A program made the translations under genes and the position numbers. The notes under the pieces are model-generated. The model made no database searches. It was given only the letters and a program-made list of their open reading frames with translations, and was not told where the DNA came from. Below are positions 1 through 5,893 of a stretch of DNA of 7,332 nucleotides, piece by piece. Every line of letters begins with the position of its first letter. The stretch's first letter is position 1. Source of the DNA: Litorimonas sp964435725. Its GTDB lineage: Bacteria; Pseudomonadota; Alphaproteobacteria; Caulobacterales; Maricaulaceae. Location of the stretch: NCBI GenBank assembly GCA_964435725.1, contig CAYTAJ010000102.1:1-7332 (forward strand), written 5' to 3'.

Positions 1-4
1 GCTT

Positions 5-1635
5 ATGAAAACACCATTCCATAATCTTCCTTCACGCCGTGGTTTTTTAGGGGTTTTGGGGGCTGGGTCAGTTGTCGCCTGTGCTGAGACTAAACCAACA
101 CCCTTTATCTCAAAGACTGACAATCGCACGGGTCGATTTGCCCATGGTATCGCGTCGGGTGATCCTTTTGCCACATCCGTTATTTTATGGACACGGGTTA
201 CGCCGGACAAAGAAGGTGATGTGAGCGTTATTTGGGAGATGGATCAGGACGCTGATTTTAAGTCTCTCTCGGCTTCAGACACTGTCACAACCAATGCCGT
301 CAAAGATTATACAGTCAAGGTGGAAGCCCAAGGTCTGGAACCCGGAACCTGGTATTATTACCGCTTTCGCGTCGGCGATACAGTGTCTCAGATTGGTCGC
401 ACGCGAACCTTGCCGACGGATGATATTCAGTCAGCACGCTTTGCCGTCGTGTCCTGCTCCAATTGGCAGCACGGATATTTCAATACTTATGATCATATCG
501 CGAAACAGGCTAAAAACGACTCCTTTGACGCGCTGATACATCTGGGTGATTATTATTATGAATATGGTGCAGACGGGACGCCCCGACTCAATGACCGCGT
601 TCATGAACCCACGCATGAAATCGTCTCATTGGCGGATTATCGATTGCGTCATGCGCAATATCGAACAGATGCCTCACTGCAGGATGTGACAGCTCAAATG
701 CCCCTTATCGCCGTGTGGGACGACCATGAAACCACAAATGATAGTTGGAAAAACGGCGCGGAAAACCACGATGAAGGCGAAGGCGATTGGGACGCACGAA
801 AAGAAGCCGCTCTTCGGGCTTATTATGAATGGATGCCCCTACGCGAACCCGCTTTTGGTAAAACGCGCGAAGATATTTACCGTGCTTTTGAATGGGGAGA
901 TTTAGCTTCCATTGTCTGTTTAGAAACGCGTCTCACCGCACGCGCGGAACAGCTTATTATCGAAGATTATATTGATGAGATAGACGTACCGGGCGGCGCA
1001 GAAAAGTTCAAAAAAGAAAAGCTTTATGCCCCTGACAGAGAGATGATGGGGCAAGATCAACAAGACTTCATTGTTGAGACTTTCGCGAAATCAAAAGAGG
1101 CCGGGAAGCCTTGGCGCTTATTGGCGAACCAAGTTATTTTAGGGCGGCTCCTCACCCCTGACTTTACGCCCTATATTGATGAAGACGCCCTTCTCGCGAT
1201 TGAGAAAGATTGGGCCGGTGTCAGAGACTTTCTGACTTTATCAAAATATAGCCTCCCCGTTTATCCCGATAGTTGGGATGGGTACCCCGTCGCGCGTGAA
1301 AAACTTTACGGCGCTTTGTCCGATGCGGGAATTAACGACATGCTTGCTCTGACCGGTGACGCCCATGAATTTTGGGTCAATGAATTAACGTCAGAGGCCG
1401 GAGAGAAATTCGGTATGGAACTCGTGACGTCTTCCGTCTCGTCTCAGACTTTGACCGCCTATCTTGGGGACGCGACAGCTGATCATAATCTTTTACTGAC
1501 GCAATCCAATAAAGATGCGCGATATTACAACGCACTGGTCAATGGTTATATTGACCTGACCCTGACACCGAAGAAAGCGGCTGTGAAAATGGTTGGTATA
1601 AGTACAGTTGAAAGTCGAGAGTTTGAAGCCTTTGA
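5..1635 (+). CDS. phoD: PhoD-family alkaline phosphatase/phosphodiesterase, Tat-exported, 3' end lost in gap
   Basis: Likely a secreted or periplasmic metal-dependent phosphatase that releases phosphate from organic phosphomono- or diesters. About 543 residues are visible. The N-terminus carries a twin-arginine signal (SRRGFLG, residues 10-16) followed by a short hydrophobic stretch and VVAC at 23-26, so a Tat-exported lipoprotein is possible although the lipobox is poor. Next comes the PhoD N-terminal domain signature (HGIASGDP then VILWTR, about 48-64). The phosphatase domain shows SCSN (Cys151), HLGDYYYEY (Asp182, with Tyr183-185), WDDHE (Asp239, Asp240, His241) and TGDAHEFW (Asp452, His454). 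In Bacillus PhoD the corresponding Cys, Asp, Tyr and His residues bind Fe3+ and Ca2+. The ATG start is supported by the position of the Tat motif; only four bases lie upstream, so the ribosome binding site and promoter are out of view. Coding is interrupted by the N run and the true stop is unseen. The open frame that resumes beyond the Ns belongs to the opposite-strand gene. Family call is strong; substrate is not determined. Confidence 0.9.
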
Positions 1636-1735
1636 NNNNNNNNNNNNNNNNNNNNNNNNNNNNNNNNNNNNNNNNNNNNNNNNNNNNNNNNNNNNNNNNN
1701 NNNNNNNNNNNNNNNNNNNNNNNNNNNNNNNNNNN
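1636..1735. other. Assembly gap (100 N)
   Basis: Exactly 100 undetermined bases, the usual placeholder for a scaffold gap of unknown length. The flanking genes converge on it, and each lacks its C-terminal part. From the expected size of the desaturase family roughly 60-100 residues are missing on that side alone, which is more than 100 bases, so the real distance is probably larger than shown. Confidence 0.97.
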
Positions 1736-2322
1736 ACGCGGTGGTGGCTCGGCGTATTCATGACCGCTTCAAACCAACGGGGCATTTTATCAATCGACTC
1801 TGTGTGAATCCAAAACTGATATAGGAGATTAACCGACGCTACAAAAGCAATGAGCAAAGGATGGAAGCCTAAAAGCACAAGCGGGATTGATAAAAAGATG
1901 TGTCCTGTGAAATGGTTGTTCCAAGGCTGTCGCAGAGCCGTGGTCAGATTAAAATGCTCGGAACTATGATGGACAACATGGGCGCTCCAGAACCACCTCA
2001 CTTGATGAGCGATACGGTGTTTCCAATAATAGACAAAATCCTGCGCGACTAAGGCCAGTAAGATGATAGGCAAGCTATAGCCCAAATCGAACAAACGAAA
2101 TTGCCAAGCAAAAAGCAAAATCGCGAGACTGATAAAACCAAAAGCTAAATCCGTCAGAAGGTTGCCAAGCCCCATCGTCATAGAGGCAAAAGCATCTTTC
2201 GCCTCATACTGACCCTCTAAGGCCTTACGATTCACGAAGAACCATTCAAGCGCAACGGCCACCACAAAAAACGGTGCAGCCCATGCCAAAACAATAGGAA
2301 AATTAAGCGACGTTTCGGTCAC
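1736..2322 (-). CDS. Sterol desaturase / fatty acid hydroxylase family membrane protein, 3' end lost in gap
   Basis: An integral membrane di-iron oxygenase-type protein of the sterol desaturase/fatty acid hydroxylase superfamily; the substrate (lipid, sterol-like or carotenoid) cannot be read from the sequence. The 195 visible residues show hydrophobic segments near 8-30, 55-73, 83-100 and 141-170. The histidine motifs are HRIAH (His102, His106) and HVVHH (His115, His118, His119), plus the beginning of the third box, PSHHR (His193, His194), whose remainder lies in the gap. The motif spacing and the QDFVYYWKH and ALRQ contexts are typical of bacterial members. The start is GTG at 2320-2322, supported by AGGAAA at 2327-2332 on the minus strand, six or so bases before it. 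It converges with the PhoD gene and diverges from galU. Family members are usually about 250-300 residues, so roughly a quarter to a third is missing. Whether the gene is intact in the genome cannot be judged. Confidence 0.88.
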
Positions 2323-2326
2323 TTCG

Positions 2327-2332
2327 TTTCCT
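2327..2332 (-). promoter_or_regulatory. Ribosome binding site AGGAAA selecting a GTG start
   Basis: Read on the minus strand, AGGAAA precedes CGAA and then GTG. There is no ATG nearby in frame, so this site supports the GTG initiation codon of the desaturase-family gene. Confidence 0.6.
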
Positions 2333-2338
2333 AATAAT

Positions 2339-2355
2339 GTCTAGTCTTTGTCCCA
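2339..2355 (+). repeat. Imperfect 17-base direct repeat, copy 1
   Basis: GTCTAGTCTTTGTCCCA here matches GTCTAGACTTTGGCCCA at 2521-2537 in 15 of 17 positions. This copy starts 16 bases upstream of the desaturase GTG codon. Function unknown. Confidence 0.55.
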
Positions 2356-2365
2356 TAAGGGGTGT

Positions 2366-2392
2366 TTTGACGTGAAAGGCGCGAAAGTCAAA
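2366..2392. repeat. Inverted repeat TTTGAC-N15-GTCAAA
   Basis: Six-base arms TTTGAC (2366-2371) and GTCAAA (2387-2392) are perfectly complementary around a 15-base spacer. Each arm resembles half of a -35 hexamer (TTGACG on plus, TTGACT on minus), but no good -10 sits at the correct distance on either strand. It could be an operator or chance. Confidence 0.35.
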
Positions 2393-2477
2393 CTGTCCCT
2401 ATGACGCAGTCACAGCTTATTACAACGACATTTCAGCGCAGTTGCGCAGAGAGTTTTTTAAAAATATTCGTAATCAT

Positions 2478-2496
2478 TTTACCTCTTTGTGGTAAA
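2478..2496. promoter_or_regulatory. Palindrome TTTACC-N7-GGTAAA upstream of galU
   Basis: A perfect 19-base inverted repeat with a 7-base centre (TCTTTGT), lying 60 bases before the galU ATG. The size and symmetry suit a dimeric repressor or activator site. The regulator is unknown. Confidence 0.4.
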
Positions 2497-2520
2497 CACT
2501 TTTAAAGAAATAAGCGTGGG

Positions 2521-2537
2521 GTCTAGACTTTGGCCCA
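2521..2537 (+). repeat. Imperfect 17-base direct repeat, copy 2
   Basis: GTCTAGACTTTGGCCCA, 15 of 17 identical to 2339-2355 and in the same orientation, ending 19 bases before the galU start codon. It would lie in the galU leader or at its promoter. Confidence 0.55.
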
Positions 2538-2556
2538 GTTAAAAATAGGCTAAATT

Positions 2557-3453
2557 ATGAGCTCTGAGGCAAGAAAACCTGTTCGCATCGCCGTTTTACC
2601 TGTTGCGGGTTTCGGCACACGCGTCTTGCCTGCGACGAAAACCATTCCCAAGGAAATGCTACCCGTTGTTGATCGTCCTGCCTTGCAATATGTCGTGGAC
2701 GAAGCCGTTGACGCGGGCATTGAACATTTCGTTTTTATTACAGGCCGTCAGAAAAGTGCCATCGAAGATTATTTCGACAGCGCCTATGAATTGGAAGACA
2801 CCCTTCAAAAACGGGGCAAGACGGATATTTATGACCATTTAAAATCCAAACAACCCAAAGAAGGCTCTGTCAGCTTTATTCGTCAACAAGCCGCCAGAGG
2901 CTTAGGTCATGCTGTCTGGTGCGCGCGCGACATTGTGGGGAATGAACCTTTTGCTGTCTTATTGCCTGACGTACTGATTCAGTCAGATAAAAGTTGCCTG
3001 TCACAAATGATGACCGCGTATAATCAAGTCGGAGGGAATATCATCGCGGTCGATGCTGTGCCCGAAGAACGTGTCTCTAATTACGGCGTCATCAAACCCA
3101 AAGCCGGTGAGGTTTATAAATCGAAACAATTAATTTCAATGGACGGTATGGTTGAAAAGCCAGCGGTTGCGGATGCACCGTCCAATTTGAAAATAACAGG
3201 TCGCTATATTTTACAGCCGGAATTAATGGGCTTACTCAAAGATCAAGAAGCCGGTGCCGGAGGTGAAATTCAACTCACCGACGCCATGGCTCGCCTCATG
3301 AATGAACAAGCCTTCCACGCCTTTGTCTATGACGGACAAGATTATGATTGCGGCAGCAAAATCGGCTATCTCGAGGCTGTCCTAGCCTTCGCCAAAACCC
3401 ATAGAGAGATTGGCGAAGACGCAAGAGCTTTAATTAAAGCGATGGCGGATTAA
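2557..3453 (+). CDS. galU: UTP--glucose-1-phosphate uridylyltransferase
   Basis: A cytoplasmic enzyme that makes UDP-glucose from UTP and glucose-1-phosphate, the donor for lipopolysaccharide, exopolysaccharide and glucan synthesis. The 298 residues are full length for bacterial GalU. It shows the nucleotide-binding signature LPVAGFGTRVLPATK (14-28) followed by IPKEMLPVVDRP (30-41), GLGHAV (115-120), LLPDVL with the metal-ligand-type Asp138, YGVIKP (176-181), VEKP (199-202), GGEIQLTDAM (235-244) and CGSKIGYL (265-272). The ATG follows an in-frame TAA by two codons, fixing the start; only a weak AGG (2547-2549) serves as ribosome binding site. It is not in an operon with other sugar-nucleotide genes: the upstream gene is divergent and the downstream gene is convergent, with stop codons overlapping in TTAA at 3450-3453. 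The nearest alternatives, GalF or other nucleotidyltransferases such as RmlA, fit the motifs less well. Confidence 0.97.
   Translation: MSSEARKPVRIAVLPVAGFGTRVLPATKTIPKEMLPVVDRPALQYVVDEAVDAGIEHFVFITGRQKSAIEDYFDSAYELEDTLQKRGKTDIYDHLKSKQPKEGSVSFIRQQAARGLGHAVWCARDIVGNEPFAVLLPDVLIQSDKSCLSQMMTAYNQVGGNIIAVDAVPEERVSNYGVIKPKAGEVYKSKQLISMDGMVEKPAVADAPSNLKITGRYILQPELMGLLKDQEAGAGGEIQLTDAMARLMNEQAFHAFVYDGQDYDCGSKIGYLEAVLAFAKTHREIGEDARALIKAMAD
3427..3440. repeat. Perfect 14-base palindrome inside the galU 3' end
   Basis: GCTTTAATTAAAGC is fully self-complementary and lies in the last codons of galU, 10 bases before its stop. It could form a small hairpin (GCTTT-AATT-AAAGC), but no T run follows on either strand, so it is not called a terminator. 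Confidence 0.4.
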
Positions 3454-5636
3454 CGCCCAACAACATCCATTTCTTCGATGAGATGATTAGCACCATCGAC
3501 CTTTTCCATCACCCATAACATATAGCGTGAATCGACATGGATGGTGCGTGTTGTACGCGGGTCAAAATCCCAATCTGAGTTTACACTCTCAAATGTACCA
3601 TCGAACAACAGGCCTACGAGCTCACCTTTGGCATTCATCGTCGCTGAACCGGAATTACCGCCAGTCGAGTCGAGGTCTGACAAGAAATTGACAGGCACCG
3701 AGTCAATAGAACGCAATGCGTAATCGCCATAGTCTTTGGCTTTAATCAGGTCGAGCTGCTTTTGCGGAGAATTAAACGGTTCTTCTCCTGTATCCTTCTC
3801 CAAAATCCCTTCAAGGGTTGTGAAAGGATCATAACGCATGCCGTCTTTCGGTGACCCACCTAGAACGGTGCCATAAGTTACGCGCAAAGTGGAGTTCGCA
3901 TCGGGATAAGCTGTGAAGCCTTGATCCTTTTGCCATGCAATAATCGCTTCCATATATTTCGGCTGTAGCGCAGCCAAACGTCCGGCGCGATCTTTAGACG
4001 CCTTTTCAGACTCCAGACCTCTTTCATAAAGTGCCACCGCCATTTTCATGAACGGGTCTTGGCTGGCTTCTAATTCAGCTGGTGTCGCCTCCATCAACGC
4101 CAAACGCTTCTCCACTGTATTCAACGTCGTATTGGCATACATACGATCAATGCGGCGGGACAACGCCTCCATATCAACCGTGTCTCCCAGACCTAAAAAC
4201 TCGTCCAAAGCTTTAACCCGCTGGTCTTTCGGTTGAGCGAGATAGCCTTGTAAGAATAACATCCACTCAGCCTTGTCGACCTCTGGGTCGTAACGACGCT
4301 CCATCGCCGTCATGCGTTGTTTGAAAAACGTCATATCGCGTTCTTGATATCCGCTCTCGCGCTCATCATTCGGTTTTTGATTTTCCAAGGCCAAACGATA
4401 GAGACGACGGGCGGCTCCAAAGAGCTGTGGGCGAGTCGCATTCCCATACCAGTAATTCTGGCGCGCAGCGAAGGCGCTTTCTTCCGACAACTTATCAAGC
4501 GCTTCAATCGCTTCGGCATAACCAGCTTCAGGGGCTTCTTTCGCGATCCAGGCATTCAGTGCAGCTTCGCGTTGCGCGCGACGTTCAACCAATCCTACAC
4601 GACGGGCCCCATCAATTTGACCATAGAGGTTCTTTAAGAAGTTATTGAGACCAGCCAAGCGCGACTCATATTTAATACGGGCATCCGTACCCTCTGGGGC
4701 GGCCTCTTCGATGGTGGCAACCCAACCTTCTAACAAGTCGACCCAGGTTGGATATTGCCAATCAAATGTGTTTTTGACCTGTGCGAGGCGTGTATAGCGA
4801 GAGGTTGAACCTGGATAACCGGCCGCCATAACGAAGTCGCCATCCTCCAAACCGGAAGCCGAGACTTTTAATGTATGTTCCGGTACAAAAGGCACATTCT
4901 CTTCGGCAAAGTCCGCTGACTTTCCATCCGGAGAGACATAGGCGCGGTAAAAGGCGAAATCGCCTGTGTGGCGTGGCCACTGCCAGTTATCAATATCACC
5001 GCCATATTTACCGATGGCGTCGGCAGGGGCGTAAACCAGGCGGACGTCTTTAATCTCGAGGCGTTTAATCAATTTATATTGCAAGCCTCCAAAGAAAGAG
5101 GAGACCTGACAACGGTGACCCGCATCTTGTTCACATGAGGCGATAAGCGCTTTGCGGTTCTTATCAATCTCGGCGAAGCGTGCCTCACCCGATAAGCTTT
5201 CAGAAATCCCGCCTGTCACCGCTTCAGTGACATCGTCGACATCAACCGTCACATAAATACGGGACCCTGGCGCCGCCGGTAATTCAGCGCTGAAGTTCTC
5301 GGCCAGAAACCCATTTTCCAAATAGTTATTTTCTTCGGTTGAATTAAATTGGACGGAGCCGCGAGCACAGTGATGGTTGGTCACGACGAGGCCTTGTGGA
5401 GAAACGAAAGAGGCTGAGCACCCTCCCAGTGAAATAATCGCCCCCATCGGAAAGCCCGTCAGATCTGTGAGTTGATTAGCGCGAAGCTTCAAACCTGTCT
5501 TACGCAAATCCTTTGCGATTTCCGGTAATTGATCCGGTGTGAACATGCCCTCTTTCGCATGTGTCGTTGCAGTAAAGCTAAAAGCAAGTGCAATAGCAGC
5601 ACTGGTGAGTAATCCCCGATTTGTTTTGATAGTCAT
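3450..5636 (-). CDS. S46-family dipeptidyl-peptidase (DPP7-like), secreted
   Basis: A chymotrypsin-fold serine exopeptidase of MEROPS family S46, which removes dipeptides from the N-terminus of oligopeptides in the periplasm. The 728 residues match the usual 700-730. A Sec signal peptide covers about residues 1-27 (basic start, hydrophobic core, THA before the cleavage site). The catalytic triad is readable: His89 in TNHHC, Asp226 in WPRHTGDFAFYR, and Ser662 in GGNSGS. Paired cysteines 73/90 and 168/176 may form disulfides. In characterised S46 enzymes the residue 18 after the catalytic serine sets P1 preference (Gly in DPP7, Arg in DPP11) and a Phe at +16 favours hydrophobic P2. Here LLFDG gives Phe678 and Gly680, so hydrophobic P1 specificity (DPP7/DAP-BII type) is inferred rather than Asp/Glu. 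The ATG is supported by AAAGGAGA (5643-5650, minus). It diverges from the polymerase gene and its stop overlaps the galU stop. Confidence 0.95.
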   Translation of the reverse strand: MTIKTNRGLLTSAAIALAFSFTATTHAKEGMFTPDQLPEIAKDLRKTGLKLRANQLTDLTGFPMGAIISLGGCSASFVSPQGLVVTNHHCARGSVQFNSTEENNYLENGFLAENFSAELPAAPGSRIYVTVDVDDVTEAVTGGISESLSGEARFAEIDKNRKALIASCEQDAGHRCQVSSFFGGLQYKLIKRLEIKDVRLVYAPADAIGKYGGDIDNWQWPRHTGDFAFYRAYVSPDGKSADFAEENVPFVPEHTLKVSASGLEDGDFVMAAGYPGSTSRYTRLAQVKNTFDWQYPTWVDLLEGWVATIEEAAPEGTDARIKYESRLAGLNNFLKNLYGQIDGARRVGLVERRAQREAALNAWIAKEAPEAGYAEAIEALDKLSEESAFAARQNYWYGNATRPQLFGAARRLYRLALENQKPNDERESGYQERDMTFFKQRMTAMERRYDPEVDKAEWMLFLQGYLAQPKDQRVKALDEFLGLGDTVDMEALSRRIDRMYANTTLNTVEKRLALMEATPAELEASQDPFMKMAVALYERGLESEKASKDRAGRLAALQPKYMEAIIAWQKDQGFTAYPDANSTLRVTYGTVLGGSPKDGMRYDPFTTLEGILEKDTGEEPFNSPQKQLDLIKAKDYGDYALRSIDSVPVNFLSDLDSTGGNSGSATMNAKGELVGLLFDGTFESVNSDWDFDPRTTRTIHVDSRYMLWVMEKVDGANHLIEEMDVVGR

Positions 5637-5642
5637 TAATAA

Positions 5643-5650
5643 TCTCCTTT
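5643..5650 (-). promoter_or_regulatory. Strong ribosome binding site of the S46 peptidase
   Basis: AAAGGAGA on the minus strand, with the AGGAG core about 8-9 bases before the ATG at 5634-5636. It is close to the Shine-Dalgarno consensus and settles the start codon. Confidence 0.75.
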
Positions 5651-5735
5651 AAGCTCATGATTTGTATGCGCCCAAGACGATAGTTTCTAGGGTGAATGAC
5701 CAGATAACATGGAAAGATTTTGCGAATTTGGTTCA

Positions 5736-5763
5736 TTTATAAGGTCATGTTATTCAATAACAA
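5736..5763 (-). promoter_or_regulatory. Candidate promoter of the S46 peptidase
   Basis: On the minus strand TTGTTA (5758-5763), 16 bases, TATAAA (5736-5741) resembles a housekeeping sigma promoter and would give an untranslated leader of roughly 90 bases. The -35 overlaps two palindromes (5749-5761 and 5759-5768), so control at this site is plausible. Confidence 0.4.
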
Positions 5764-5768
5764 TTGTT
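5749..5768. repeat. Two overlapping palindromes in the divergent promoter region
   Basis: GTTATT-C-AATAAC (5749-5761) and AACAATTGTT (5759-5768) are both perfect inverted repeats and share three bases. They cover the -35 of the candidate peptidase promoter and lie just upstream of the candidate polymerase promoter. They could be operator sites; the regulator is unknown. Confidence 0.4.
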
Positions 5769-5783
5769 TTTGGGGATATAGCT

Positions 5784-5813
5784 TTGTCAATGACGCCTAT
5801 TATATCTTAAAAT
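5784..5813 (+). promoter_or_regulatory. Candidate promoter of the Y-family polymerase
   Basis: TTGTCA (5784-5789), 18 bases, TAAAAT (5808-5813) matches the sigma-70 hexamers at five of six positions each. Transcription would start near 5820, placing the LexA box about 35 bases downstream, which is compatible with repression by roadblock but less usual than overlap with the promoter. A second, nearer promoter could exist. Confidence 0.35.
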
Positions 5814-5837
5814 ACCACGAACTTTTTCAGCTCACAG

Positions 5838-5847
5838 GACTCGACTC
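5838..5847. promoter_or_regulatory. Tandem GANTC sites (GACTC GACTC)
   Basis: Two GACTC sites directly abut, 8 bases before the LexA box. GANTC is the target of the cell-cycle methyltransferase CcrM in Alphaproteobacteria, and methylated promoter copies can recruit GcrA. No other GANTC is seen in this intergenic region. The sites are plain in the sequence; a regulatory role is inferred. Confidence 0.45.
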
Positions 5848-5855
5848 TTAAAAAT

Positions 5856-5870
5856 GTTCCATTTATGTTC
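5856..5870 (+). promoter_or_regulatory. LexA-binding SOS box, alphaproteobacterial type
   Basis: GTTCCATTTATGTTC is an exact match to the GTTC-N7-GTTC direct repeat bound by LexA in Alphaproteobacteria. It ends 23 bases before the ATG of the Y-family polymerase, a gene class commonly under SOS control, so sequence and context agree. Confidence 0.85.
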
Positions 5871-5880
5871 TCTTGCAATT

Positions 5881-5885
5881 TGAGG
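5881..5885 (+). promoter_or_regulatory. Ribosome binding site of the polymerase gene
   Basis: TGAGG lies 8 bases before the ATG at 5894. An in-frame TAA at 5888-5890 sits between them, so this ATG is the first possible start. Confidence 0.6.
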
Positions 5886-5893
5886 CATAAATC

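Larger units (their letters stand above)
2323..2556. other. Divergent intergenic region between desaturase gene and galU
   Basis: This 234-base AT-rich region must hold promoters for both divergent genes. No -35/-10 pair is convincing; the best plus-strand candidate is TTGCGC (2442-2447), 17 bases, TATTCG (2465-2470), which is weak. It holds several ordered elements listed separately: a 17-base imperfect direct repeat near each end and two inverted repeats. A small hairpin GCGC-AGTT-GCGC (2436-2447) is followed only after six bases by a T run, which makes a poor terminator. No small protein gene or recognisable RNA gene is seen. Confidence 0.6.

Noticed and set aside
1546..1807. Open reading frames running continuously through the N run on both strands
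   Set aside because: The Ns translate as unknown residues and hide stops. The plus-strand tail after the gap is antisense to the desaturase histidine box, and the minus-strand tail is antisense to PhoD, so neither is real.
2367..2395. Plus-strand promoter starting with TTGACG
   Set aside because: The sequence 16-18 bases downstream (AAACTG region) does not resemble a -10 element; kept only as part of an inverted repeat.
2436..2459. Rho-independent terminator (GCGC-AGTT-GCGC then T run)
   Set aside because: The stem is only four pairs and the T run begins six bases after it; there is also no plus-strand gene upstream to terminate before the gap.
3444..3457. Hairpin GGCG-GATTAA-CGCC over the shared stop codons as a bidirectional terminator
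   Set aside because: Only four pairs and no T run on either side.
4317..4637. Plus-strand 106-residue frame inside the peptidase gene, and the other 60-126 residue frames in this and neighbouring genes
   Set aside because: They lie wholly within well-supported genes in other frames, have no recognisable motifs and lack ribosome binding sites.
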